Shown: one piece after another, positions 24,934-33,007 of the stretch | How the letters are laid out: each line of letters opens with the position of its first letter | Position numbering within the stretch: position 1 is the first letter of the stretch | Assembly: GCA_041584015.1 (NCBI GenBank) | Contig: JBFHES010000011.1 | Location: 1-41,943 of the forward strand | DNA: 41,943 nucleotides | Origin: JBFHES01 sp041584015 | Lineage (GTDB): Bacteria; Bacteroidota; Bacteroidia; Bacteroidales; M50B96 | Direction of reading: 5' to 3' | Notes under the pieces: model-generated | What the model was told of the DNA's origin: nothing | Seen by the model: the letters and a program-made list of their open reading frames with translations, nothing else | The model's database searches: none | Position numbers and translations under genes: made by a program

Positions 24934-26274
24934 ATGAAAGGATTTATTGATACCATCAAAAACATCTCAAAGATCGAAGACCTAAAATCAAGGATTCTTA
25001 CAACTTTAGGTTTAATATTAATTTACCGATTGGGTTCATTTATTGTGATCCCAGGTATCGACCCAACCCAACTAGAAGCTTTACGTAGCCAAACTGATGG
25101 TGGTATAATGAATCTTCTTTATATGTTTTCAGGTGGTGCATTTGGTAATGCATCTATCTTTGCACTTGGAATCATGCCTTATATTACTGCATCTATTATA
25201 GTGCAGCTTTTAGGTATGGCGATACCATACTTCCAAAGATTACAACGTGAAGGTGAAAGTGGAAGAAGAAAAATCAACCAGATAACTAGATATCTTACTG
25301 TTGGTGTTCTTTTCTTACAAGCGCCTAGTTATATTACTAACCTTAGAATGCAACTACCTCCGAGTGCGTTTATCTCAGACGGAACATTCTTTTGGATCTC
25401 CTCAATGGTAATACTTACTGCCGGAACCATGTTTGTTATGTGGTTGGGTGAAAGAATTACTGATAAAGGAATTGGTAATGGAATCTCATTGATCATTATG
25501 ATTGGTATTATCGCAAGATTGCCTTTCTCATTAATCGCAGAATTTGGCTCACGTGTTGAGCAATCAGGTGGCGGTTTGGTAATGTTCTTACTTGAGATTG
25601 TGATTATGTTCTTAATTTTTGTAGCTACTATTCTTCTGGTTCAAGGAACCAGACGCATACCTGTACAGTACGCTAAAAGAATTGTAGGTAACAAACAATA
25701 CGGTGGAGTACGTCAGTACATTCCATTAAAAGTAAACGCAGCGGGTGTAATGCCTATCATCTTTGCTCAGGCAATTATGTTCATTCCTATGGCTTTTGTA
25801 AGTTATGGTAGCGATTCATTAGGATGGTTTGCAGCGGCCTTCACAGATTATTCTGGATTCTGGTATAACCTAGTGTTTGCTTTAATGATTATTGCCTTTA
25901 CGTATTTTTATACTGCTGTTACGGTTAACCCAACTCAAATGGCTGATGATATGAAACGTAATGGTGGTTTTATTCCTGGGGTTAAGCCAGGTAGAAAAAC
26001 TGTTGAGTTTCTCGATGCAATTATGTCGAGAATTACATTACCCGGTTCTATTTTCCTTGCATTTGTTGCGATACTTCCGGCATTTGCAACGGCAGTTGGA
26101 ATTAATAATCAGTTTGCCCAATTCTTTGGAGGAACATCGCTACTAATTTTAGTAGGTGTTATCTTGGATACATTGCAGCAAATTGAAAGTCACTTGCTAA
26201 TGCGCCACTACGATGGACTTATGAAGTCTGGTAGAATTAAGGGTAGAGCAGGCGGTGTGGCTAGCGGAATGTAA
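24934..26274 (+). CDS. secY: Preprotein translocase subunit SecY
   Basis: This encodes 446 residues with ten predicted membrane helices. SecY is the channel of the Sec translocon in the inner membrane, working with SecE, SecG and SecA. IYRLGSFIVIPGIDPTQL marks helix 1, ALGIMPYITASIIVQLLGM and the conserved GERITDKGIGNGISLIIMIG lie in the middle, and VNPTQMADDMKRNGGFIPG is the cytoplasmic loop before helix 9. It is full length in the spc position, with map instead of adk next. Confidence 0.99.
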   Translation: MKGFIDTIKNISKIEDLKSRILTTLGLILIYRLGSFIVIPGIDPTQLEALRSQTDGGIMNLLYMFSGGAFGNASIFALGIMPYITASIIVQLLGMAIPYFQRLQREGESGRRKINQITRYLTVGVLFLQAPSYITNLRMQLPPSAFISDGTFFWISSMVILTAGTMFVMWLGERITDKGIGNGISLIIMIGIIARLPFSLIAEFGSRVEQSGGGLVMFLLEIVIMFLIFVATILLVQGTRRIPVQYAKRIVGNKQYGGVRQYIPLKVNAAGVMPIIFAQAIMFIPMAFVSYGSDSLGWFAAAFTDYSGFWYNLVFALMIIAFTYFYTAVTVNPTQMADDMKRNGGFIPGVKPGRKTVEFLDAIMSRITLPGSIFLAFVAILPAFATAVGINNQFAQFFGGTSLLILVGVILDTLQQIESHLLMRHYDGLMKSGRIKGRAGGVASGM

Positions 26275-26294
26275 TTAGATAAAAGGGTTCTTTG

Positions 26295-27074
26295 ATGATA
26301 TTTTATAAAACAGAGGAAGAAATTGAGCTATTAAGAAAGAGTGCTATGCTGGTAGCTAGAACTCATGCCGAAATTGCTCCTCTGATTAAGCCTGGTGTAA
26401 AAACCATTGATCTTGATAAAGTTGCTGAAGCATTTATTAGAGATAACGGAGGCGTACCTGGTTTTCTAAACTATAATGGTTTCCCTAATACCTTGTGTAT
26501 TTCGGTAAATGATAAAGTAGTTCATGGAATCCCTGGAAACTACGAGTTGATTGAAGGCGATATTATTTCGGTTGACTGTGGTGTGCTTATGAATGGTTTT
26601 TATGGCGATTCTGCTTATACCTTTCCGGTAGGTGAAGTAGATGAAGCGACACTTAAATTACTTAAGGTAACCAAAGAGTCACTTTATCTCGGCATCGAGC
26701 AAGCCGTAAAAGGAAATAGAATTGGCGATATTAGTTATGCAGTTCAGGAGCATGCCGAGAAGAATGGTTTTTCGGTGGTTCGCGAACTAGTCGGTCACGG
26801 CGTTGGTAGACATCTTCATGAAAAGCCTGAAGTTCCTAATTACGGGAGAAGAGGCAGAGGAAATAAAATTAGCGAAGGACTGGTAATAGCTATTGAGCCG
26901 ATGATAAACATGGGCGGAAAGGAAATAATCCAGGAAGGTGATGGATGGACAATCAGAACACGTGATAGAAAGCCATCAGCACATTATGAACATACAATTG
27001 CAATTGTTAATGGCAAGGCTGATATACTCTCAGATTTTGAAGTAATTGAGCAAGCATTAAAAAATAATAATTAA
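26295..27074 (+). CDS. map: Type I methionine aminopeptidase
   Basis: This encodes 259 residues from the ATG at 26295; an in-frame TTG one codon upstream is unlikely. The enzyme removes the initiator Met from new proteins in the cytoplasm. The pita-bread fold and all five metal ligands are present: Asp94 (SVDCG), Asp105 (GDSAYTF), His168 (GHGVGRHLHE), Glu201 (IEPM) and Glu232 (YEHTIAI), with His77 (VVHGIPG) as the substrate contact. It follows secY by 20 bases and precedes infA by 3. Confidence 0.98.
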   Translation: MIFYKTEEEIELLRKSAMLVARTHAEIAPLIKPGVKTIDLDKVAEAFIRDNGGVPGFLNYNGFPNTLCISVNDKVVHGIPGNYELIEGDIISVDCGVLMNGFYGDSAYTFPVGEVDEATLKLLKVTKESLYLGIEQAVKGNRIGDISYAVQEHAEKNGFSVVRELVGHGVGRHLHEKPEVPNYGRRGRGNKISEGLVIAIEPMINMGGKEIIQEGDGWTIRTRDRKPSAHYEHTIAIVNGKADILSDFEVIEQALKNNN

Positions 27075-27077
27075 GAA

Positions 27078-27296
27078 ATGGCAAAACAAACTTCAATAGA
27101 ACAGGACGGGTCAATTATTGAAGCATTGTCAAATGCAATGTTTAGAGTAGAATTAGAGAATGGGCACATTATAACTGCACATATCTCGGGCAAAATGAGA
27201 ATGCATTACATTAAAATTTTGCCGGGTGACAAAGTAAAAGTTGAAATGTCGCCTTATGATTTAACCAAAGGTAGAATAACATTCAGATACAAATAA
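27078..27296 (+). CDS. infA: Translation initiation factor IF-1
   Basis: This encodes 72 residues, the exact usual length. IF-1 occupies the A site of the 30S subunit during initiation. The OB-fold motifs EALSNAMFRVELENGHIITA, HISGKMRMHYIKILPGDKVK and SPYDLTKGRITFRYK are intact. It stands between map and rpmJ as in most bacteria of this group. Confidence 0.99.
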   Translation: MAKQTSIEQDGSIIEALSNAMFRVELENGHIITAHISGKMRMHYIKILPGDKVKVEMSPYDLTKGRITFRYK

Positions 27297-27309
27297 AAAA
27301 TACTTAGTG

Positions 27310-27426
27310 ATGAAGGTAAGAGCATCCGTTAAAAAGAGAAGTGACGATTGTATAATCGTTAAGCGTAAAGGACGTGTTTACGTTATCAACAAGAAGAATC
27401 CTAAGTTTAAACAACGTCAAGGATAA
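27310..27426 (+). CDS. rpmJ: 50S ribosomal protein L36, zinc-free form
   Basis: This is a 38-residue protein starting MKVRASVKKRSDDC and ending NKKNPKFKQRQG. L36 helps fold domain V/VI of 23S rRNA. The zinc-ribbon ligands are mostly lost: only Cys14 remains, Ser is at position 11, and the later Cys/His positions are basic or polar. It is therefore the C-minus type. It lies between infA and rpsM, the standard position. Confidence 0.96.
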   Translation: MKVRASVKKRSDDCIIVKRKGRVYVINKKNPKFKQRQG

Positions 27427-27457
27427 AATAAAAATTAATAATATTATTTGAAAGTCT

Positions 27458-27835
27458 ATGGCAAGAATTGTTGGAGTCGACTTACCGAAGAATAAGAGAG
27501 GCGAAATAGGATTAACCTATATTTACGGTATTGGCAGAAGTTCAGCCCAAACTATTTTAGTGAAAGCTGGAGTTGATGTTCACAAACAAGTTAAGGATTG
27601 GTCTGACGATGAGTTGGCCAACATCCGTAAAATTATAAACGATGGGTTTAAGATTGAAGGTGAACTTCGTTCTGAGACACAAATGAACATCAAGAGATTG
27701 ATGGATATTGGATGTTACCGTGGGATTCGTCACCGTATCGGTCTGCCTGTTCGTGGTCAAAGTACCAAGAACAACGCACGTACCAGAAAAGGTAAGAAGA
27801 AAACTGTTGCAAATAAAAAGAAAGCTACTAAGTAG
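27458..27835 (+). CDS. rpsM: 30S ribosomal protein S13
   Basis: This encodes 125 residues. S13 forms intersubunit bridges and touches P-site tRNA. ARIVGVDLPKNKRGEIGLTY at the start and RGIRHRIGLPVRGQSTKNNA near the end are diagnostic; the tail is Lys-rich. It opens the alpha-type segment (S13, S11, S4, alpha, L17). Confidence 0.99.
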   Translation: MARIVGVDLPKNKRGEIGLTYIYGIGRSSAQTILVKAGVDVHKQVKDWSDDELANIRKIINDGFKIEGELRSETQMNIKRLMDIGCYRGIRHRIGLPVRGQSTKNNARTRKGKKKTVANKKKATK

Positions 27836-27850
27836 ATAAAATAGTTTAAT

Positions 27851-28243
27851 ATGGCTAAGAAGAAGACTGCATCCGCCAAGAAGAGAGTTGTTATTGTAGA
27901 GCCTATAGGTCAGGCGCATGTTAAAGCTACATTTAACAACATCATCGTGTCACTTACCAATAATACCGGGCAAGTAATTGCATGGTCATCGGCAGGTAAG
28001 ATGGGATTTAAAGGATCAAAGAAGAATACACCTTATGCTGCACAAACTGCAGCAGCCGATTGTGCTAAGAAAGCTTACGATCTAGGTTTAAGAAGGGTAA
28101 AAGTTTATGTTAAAGGTCCGGGTGCAGGACGTGAATCTGCTATGAGGACTTTACATAATAGCGGCATTGAAGTAATGGAGATTGTTGATGTTACACCATT
28201 ACCACACAACGGTTGTCGCCCGCCGAAACGAAGAAGAGTATAA
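27851..28243 (+). CDS. rpsK: 30S ribosomal protein S11
   Basis: This encodes 130 residues. S11 lines the mRNA exit on the platform of the 30S subunit. HVKATFNNIIVSLTNNTGQV and VKGPGAGRESAMRTLHNSGI, with the end TPLPHNGCRPPKRRRV, are family invariants. The Asn-Gly of HNGC is the known isoaspartate-prone site. Confidence 0.99.
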   Translation: MAKKKTASAKKRVVIVEPIGQAHVKATFNNIIVSLTNNTGQVIAWSSAGKMGFKGSKKNTPYAAQTAAADCAKKAYDLGLRRVKVYVKGPGAGRESAMRTLHNSGIEVMEIVDVTPLPHNGCRPPKRRRV

Positions 28244-28278
28244 TAAAGAATCTCCATTTAATTTAATAATTTCAGAGA

Positions 28279-28887
28279 ATGGCAAGATATATTGGACCCA
28301 AAAGCAAGATTGCAAGAAAATTTGGTGAGCCCATTTTTGGACCTGACCGTGTACTAGAGAAGAAGAATTATCCTCCTGGTGTTCATGGCCCAAACAGAAG
28401 AAGAAAGAAATCATCTGAATATGGAATTCAGTTGAAAGAGAAGCAAAAAGTTAAATATACCTACGGTGTACTTGAGAAGCAGTTTAGAAACTTATTCAAA
28501 AGCGCTCAAAGTAGTAAGGGTATTACTGGTGTTGAATTACTTCAGTCGCTAGAATCTCGTTTAGATAACTTAGTGTTCCGTCTAGGTATTGCTCCTACCA
28601 GAGCAGCTGCTCGTCAGTTAGTTTCTCACCGTCATATTACTATTGATGGTAGAGTAATGAACATTGCATCTTACTTAGTGAAACCAGGTGAAATTATTGC
28701 TGTTCGCGAGAAGTCAAAATCAAACGAAGCAATTGTTGAATCATTAGCAACTAAACGTCACTCTTTATACTCATGGTTAGAGTGGGATAATGAGATTGTT
28801 GGAGGTAAATACCTTAACAGACCAGAAAGAGAAGAGATTCCAGAGAATATCAAAGAGCAGTTGATCGTAGAATTGTACTCGAAGTAA
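28279..28887 (+). CDS. rpsD: 30S ribosomal protein S4, zinc-free form
   Basis: This encodes 202 residues with no Cys at all, so the N-terminal zinc knuckle found in many S4 proteins is absent. S4 starts 30S assembly and keeps decoding accuracy. MARYIGPKSKIARKFGEPIF at the start, and the S4 RNA-binding domain from about residue 93 (LESRLDNLVFRLGIAPTRAA), are clear. It lies between rpsK and rpoA; E. coli S4 represses this segment, but the target structure is not recognisable here. Confidence 0.99.
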   Translation: MARYIGPKSKIARKFGEPIFGPDRVLEKKNYPPGVHGPNRRRKKSSEYGIQLKEKQKVKYTYGVLEKQFRNLFKSAQSSKGITGVELLQSLESRLDNLVFRLGIAPTRAAARQLVSHRHITIDGRVMNIASYLVKPGEIIAVREKSKSNEAIVESLATKRHSLYSWLEWDNEIVGGKYLNRPEREEIPENIKEQLIVELYSK

Positions 28888-28909
28888 ACCATTAAATCCT
28901 AAACAAGAT

Positions 28910-29902
28910 ATGGGAATTTTAGCATTTCAAAAACCCGACAAAGTAATAATGATCGAATCAGACGAGCAACACGGAAAATTTGAGTTCCGTCCGCTTGAGC
29001 CTGGTTATGGTATTACTGTGGGAAATGCACTACGTAGAATATTGTTGTCCTCACTAGAAGGTTACGCAATAACTACTATTAAAATAGAAGGCGTAGAACA
29101 TGAATTTTCTTCAATTACCGGAGTTATGGAAGATGTCACCACGATGGTGCTAAATTTCAAGCAGGTTAGATTCGGTAAGAAATCTGACGACTTCGATGAA
29201 GAAAAAGTTACCGTTAATATTTCTGGTCAGGATAAATTCGTTGCTGGTGATATAGGACGATTCCTAACAGGTTTCGATGTATTGAATCCTGATTTGGTTA
29301 TCTGCCAAATGGAAGAAGACGTAAAACTTCAGATTACAATTACCATTGGTAAAGGTAGAGGTTACGTAACTTCAGAAGAAAATAAGCCGGTTGATGGAGA
29401 GTTTGGGATTATTCCAATAGATTCAATTTATACACCAATTCGCAATGTGAAATTTGCCATTGAGAATTATAGGGTTGAACAAAAGACCGACTACGAAAAG
29501 CTTATTTTAGATATTGATACCGATGGTTCAGTTCATCCAAAAGAAGCTTTAAAAGAGGCTGCTAAAATCCTTATTCAGCACTTTATGTTATTCTCTGACG
29601 AGAAAATTACACTCGATTCAGATGAGAAATATGAGAATGAGGAGTTTGACGAGGAAGTACTCCATATGCGTCAGTTACTCAAAACTAAATTAGTTGACCT
29701 CGACTTATCAGTACGTGCACTTAACTGCCTAAAAGCAGCTGATGTTGAAACATTGGGCGAACTGGTAACCTATAACAAGAACGATCTGCTTAAATTCAGA
29801 AACTTCGGTAAGAAGTCGTTAACAGAACTTGATGAGTTACTCGATGCTATGAGCTTGTCGTTTGGTATGGATATTTCAAAATTTAAATTAGATAAGGAGT
29901 AG
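28910..29902 (+). CDS. rpoA: DNA-directed RNA polymerase alpha subunit
   Basis: This encodes 330 residues. Alpha starts core enzyme assembly and its C-terminal domain contacts UP elements and activators. The N-terminal domain has GYGITVGNALRRILLSSLEG and later IPIDSIYTPIRNVKFAIENY. The C-terminal domain, from about residue 255, has LDLSVRALNCLKAADVETLG and FGKKSLTELDELLDAMSLSF. An acidic linker joins them. It sits between rpsD and rplQ as usual. Confidence 0.99.
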   Translation: MGILAFQKPDKVIMIESDEQHGKFEFRPLEPGYGITVGNALRRILLSSLEGYAITTIKIEGVEHEFSSITGVMEDVTTMVLNFKQVRFGKKSDDFDEEKVTVNISGQDKFVAGDIGRFLTGFDVLNPDLVICQMEEDVKLQITITIGKGRGYVTSEENKPVDGEFGIIPIDSIYTPIRNVKFAIENYRVEQKTDYEKLILDIDTDGSVHPKEALKEAAKILIQHFMLFSDEKITLDSDEKYENEEFDEEVLHMRQLLKTKLVDLDLSVRALNCLKAADVETLGELVTYNKNDLLKFRNFGKKSLTELDELLDAMSLSFGMDISKFKLDKE

Positions 29903-29947
29903 ATCCGCTTGAGTACGGAGTCACAAAATTATTAAGAAGGTAGAGAG

Positions 29948-30463
29948 ATGAGACACAAGAAAAAAATAAATCACTTAAGCAGAACAAGTTCTCACAGAAA
30001 GGCAATGTTGGCCAATATGGCAACTTCTTTAATTCTTCACAAAAGAATTAAAACAACTGTGGCAAAAGCAAAAGCTTTACGTGTTTTTGTTGAGCCTATG
30101 ATTACTAAGTCTAAAGTAGACACTACGCACTCAAGAAGGGTTGTTTTTAGTCAACTTAAAAGCAAACATGCTGTTTCTGAATTATTCCGCGAAATTTCAA
30201 CAAAGATTGCTGACCGCCCAGGTGGTTATACAAGAATAATCAAGACCGGAGCTCGTCAAGGTGATGCTGCTGAAATGTGCATTATCGAATTGGTTGATTA
30301 TAACATGAACCTACTCGAGACTAAAGAGTCTAAGACTAAATCTGCTGCTCGTCGTTCACGTAGAGGTGGCAAGAAGAAGGAAGAAGTTGCTCCTGAAACT
30401 ACACCTGTTGCTGAAGCTCCTGCAGCTGAAGCTAAGCCTGAAGAGGACAAGAAAGAAGAATAA
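29948..30463 (+). CDS. rplQ: 50S ribosomal protein L17 with acidic/basic C-terminal tail
   Basis: This encodes 171 residues, about 50 more than the compact bacterial L17. The core (about 1-125) has MRHKKKINHLSRTSSHRKAM, then LANMATSLILHKRIKTTVAK and the usual GGYTRIIKTGARQGDAAEMC. The tail first has a basic run (ARRSRRGGKKKEE) and then Pro/Ala/Glu repeats ending EEDKKEE; it is of low complexity and probably disordered. L17 lies by the tunnel exit. It is the last ribosomal gene of the superoperon, and a hairpin follows. Confidence 0.97.
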   Translation: MRHKKKINHLSRTSSHRKAMLANMATSLILHKRIKTTVAKAKALRVFVEPMITKSKVDTTHSRRVVFSQLKSKHAVSELFREISTKIADRPGGYTRIIKTGARQGDAAEMCIIELVDYNMNLLETKESKTKSAARRSRRGGKKKEEVAPETTPVAEAPAAEAKPEEDKKEE

Positions 30464-30487
30464 AGAGTATTCTATAAGATATATAGC

Positions 30488-30518
30488 ACGAGGGGTGAAG
30501 GATGACTTTATCCCTCGT
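30488..30518 (+). terminator. Long hairpin between rplQ and eno
   Basis: ACGAGGGGTGAAG pairs with CTTTATCCCTCGT (13 bp, two G-U pairs) around the loop GATGA. It lies 25 bases after rplQ. No T run follows directly (the next bases are TCTGTGTGCG), so it may be a partial terminator, an RNA-processing site or a 3'-end stabiliser. I find no TAnnTTTG promoter before eno, so read-through is likely. Confidence 0.55.
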
Positions 30519-30574
30519 TCTGTGTGCGAAAGTTTTTACTCGAAAGAATAACAATATTTTAAAAAACAATTAAC

Positions 30575-31864
30575 ATGGGACGAATTGCACAGATAATCGG
30601 ACGTGAAATTTTAGATTCAAGAGGAAACCCTACTGTTGAAGTAGAAGTAATGACAGAAAGTGGCTACTATGGTAGAGCTGCTGTTCCATCAGGAGCTTCA
30701 ACTGGTGTGCACGAAGCAGTGGAGCTTCGCGATGGCGACAAAGGCAGATTTCTTGGGAAAGGAGTTTTAAAGGCGGTTAATAATGTTAATGCAATCCTGA
30801 ATGAAGAATTGCAAGGATTTAATGTAGAAGATCAGAACGGTATCGATCAACATATGATCCAGTTAGATGGAACAGAGAATAAAGGTAACCTAGGTGCTAA
30901 TGCAATGTTAGGAGTTTCTTTAGCTGTTGCAAGAGCTGCTGCCCAAGCAACCGGACAACACTTATTCCGCTATATTGGTGGTGTTAATGCAAATACACTT
31001 CCTATTCCAATGATGAACATCTTAAACGGTGGACAGCATGCCGATAACAAGATTGATATTCAGGAATTCATGATTATGCCAGTTGGTGCCGAGTCGTTTA
31101 GCGAAGCACTTAGAATGGGTGTTGAAGTTTTCCATAACTTAAAATCAGTTCTTAAGGCTAAAGGTCATTCAACAAATGTTGGTGATGAAGGTGGATTTGC
31201 ACCAAGCCTGAATAGCAACGAAGAAGCTATTGAGGTAGTGGTTGAAGCTATTGAGAAAGCTGGTTACAAGGCAGGCGAAGATATTTACATTGCTTTGGAT
31301 GCTGCTGCATCAGAGTTTTACGATAACGATAGAAAAGTATATCATTTCGAATCAACAGGTGAAGATATGTCATCTTCAGACATGGTTGCTTATTGGAAGG
31401 AGTGGAGTGAGAAATATCCTATCTTATCAATTGAAGATGGTTTAGATGAAGACGACTGGAAAGGTTGGAACGAATTAAATGCGGCTATTGGTGATAAAGT
31501 ACAATTAGTTGGCGACGATTTATTTGTGACAAACGTAAAGCGTTTACAAAGAGGTATAGACGAGGCAAGTGCTAATTCAATTCTTATTAAAGTAAACCAG
31601 ATTGGTACTTTATCAGAAACAATTGCTGCTGTTCGTTTAGCTGATATTCATTCAATGACATCAATCATCAGTCACCGTTCAGGTGAAACTGAAGATTCTA
31701 CCATTGCTGATTTAGCTGTTGCTTTAAACACAGGATTGATCAAGACAGGTTCTGCTTCACGTTCTGATAGAATGGCGAAATACAATCAGTTATTACGCAT
31801 CGAAGAAACCTTAGGTGAGAATGCTCGCTACATTGGTAAAGATTTCAAATTCCTTAAGAAGTAG
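30575..31864 (+). CDS. eno: Enolase
   Basis: This encodes 429 residues. Enolase converts 2-phosphoglycerate to phosphoenolpyruvate in glycolysis, in the cytoplasm. The catalytic Glu205 (GDEGGFAPS), the magnesium ligands Asp242 (ALDAAAS), Glu287 (SIEDGLDEDDW) and Asp314 (LVGDDLF), and the base Lys339 (ILIKVNQIGT) are all present. The signature HRSGETEDSTIADLAVA follows. It is probably expressed with the ribosomal operon, since no separate promoter is seen. Confidence 0.99.
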   Translation: MGRIAQIIGREILDSRGNPTVEVEVMTESGYYGRAAVPSGASTGVHEAVELRDGDKGRFLGKGVLKAVNNVNAILNEELQGFNVEDQNGIDQHMIQLDGTENKGNLGANAMLGVSLAVARAAAQATGQHLFRYIGGVNANTLPIPMMNILNGGQHADNKIDIQEFMIMPVGAESFSEALRMGVEVFHNLKSVLKAKGHSTNVGDEGGFAPSLNSNEEAIEVVVEAIEKAGYKAGEDIYIALDAAASEFYDNDRKVYHFESTGEDMSSSDMVAYWKEWSEKYPILSIEDGLDEDDWKGWNELNAAIGDKVQLVGDDLFVTNVKRLQRGIDEASANSILIKVNQIGTLSETIAAVRLADIHSMTSIISHRSGETEDSTIADLAVALNTGLIKTGSASRSDRMAKYNQLLRIEETLGENARYIGKDFKFLKK

Positions 31865-31883
31865 GAATTTGAATTAAGATATG

Positions 31884-31914
31884 AAAAAGGGAAGCTTAGG
31901 CTTCCCTTTTTTTG
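31884..31914 (+). terminator. Rho-independent terminator after eno
   Basis: GGGAAGC pairs with GCTTCCC around TTAG, extended by AAAAA against a run of seven T. It is 20 bases after the eno stop codon and is the strong end of the superoperon-eno transcript. Confidence 0.9.
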
Positions 31915-31945
31915 TGCTTAGATGCGAGATGTATATTGGTAAGTG

Positions 31946-31953
31946 TATCTTTG
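31946..31953 (+). promoter_or_regulatory. Predicted -7 element for the nucleoid-associated protein gene
   Basis: TATCTTTG matches the Bacteroidota -7 element exactly, giving a start site near 31960 and a leader of about 22 bases. The -33 element is not clear. Confidence 0.5.
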
Positions 31954-31981
31954 AAGCTGCAAATTTTCAAAGCCTAAGATC

Positions 31982-33007
31982 ATGATAGAATATTCCGAAG
32001 CAACAATTACAAACCTTATATTTCATAGAATAAGTCAGGAAAGCACGCAATCGTATTTAAGTGAAACTGAATTTGATTTTGCAGAGACTGATGAAGAAAC
32101 ACTTAAACGCATATTTCTAAAACCGTTTTTAACTAGCTCGGCAACCTTTGAGTTTAAGCACGACATTGATCTGGAATTAAATCCACTCTTTAAACTGTCG
32201 CAGAAAATGTATGCCGATGAAGAGTTTATTGATACATCACGCGATATTCACCAGCATCTTAGCTCTGTGTCTAAGCATCCGAATATTAAGGACGGCGATC
32301 TCTTTATCGTAAAGTACAATGGTATTACTTTTAAAGAAAGAACTTACGAGGCTCTTGGAATTTACAAAATAGAAAACAAGGAAAGCTTTATTGAAACATC
32401 AACATCAGAAGATGGACGAATGGGAATGAAGTTTAAACAGGGAATTGGAAGCAGAAAGCTTGATAAAGCCTGCTTGATAATATTTGCCGCTCAGCCGTTC
32501 ACAATATTCATAATAGATAATGCTAGTACCGAAACAGAATATTGGAAGAATGATTTTGTGAACGTTGACTTTAAAAACGACTTTGTGAATAATACCAATC
32601 AGTTTATGTCGTTAACCAAAACATTCATTACTGAGCAGGTACCGGGAGAATATCAGGTTACCAAAGCCGATCAAATAGATTTACTCAATCGTTCCGTTGA
32701 ATATTTTAAATCGCATGAGACTTTTGAAAAAGAAGAATTTGAGAATGATGTTTTTCAGGATACCGAAATGATTAAATCTTTTCAAGGTTTTGATCAAACG
32801 TATCGGGAGAATAATGAGGTTCAAATGGCGGATAGTTTCGAGATCTCAGCTCAGGCTGTAAAGAAACAGGCTCGTGTTTTTAAGAGTGTTTTAAAGCTCG
32901 ATAAAAATTTCCACATCTACATTCACGGGAAGAAGGATCTGATTGAACGTGGCGTAGAATCGGATGGTAGAAAGTTTTATAAGATCTATTACGAAGACGA
33001 GAGCTAG
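31982..33007 (+). CDS. Nucleoid-associated protein, NdpA/YejK-like family
   Basis: This encodes 341 residues with no signal peptide or membrane segment. The layout resembles the 37-kDa nucleoid-associated family: an N-terminal LIFHRISQE, central DGDLFIVKYNGITFKERTYE and ALGIYKIENKESF, and a C-terminal domain ending with LDKNFHIYIHGKKDLIERGV and KFYKIYYEDES. Members bind DNA or the nucleoid, with unclear roles. It has its own promoter element and stands alone. Its stop codon overlaps the stop of the convergent Nudix gene. The family call rests on overall likeness, so moderate confidence. Confidence 0.7.
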   Translation: MIEYSEATITNLIFHRISQESTQSYLSETEFDFAETDEETLKRIFLKPFLTSSATFEFKHDIDLELNPLFKLSQKMYADEEFIDTSRDIHQHLSSVSKHPNIKDGDLFIVKYNGITFKERTYEALGIYKIENKESFIETSTSEDGRMGMKFKQGIGSRKLDKACLIIFAAQPFTIFIIDNASTETEYWKNDFVNVDFKNDFVNNTNQFMSLTKTFITEQVPGEYQVTKADQIDLLNRSVEYFKSHETFEKEEFENDVFQDTEMIKSFQGFDQTYRENNEVQMADSFEISAQAVKKQARVFKSVLKLDKNFHIYIHGKKDLIERGVESDGRKFYKIYYEDES

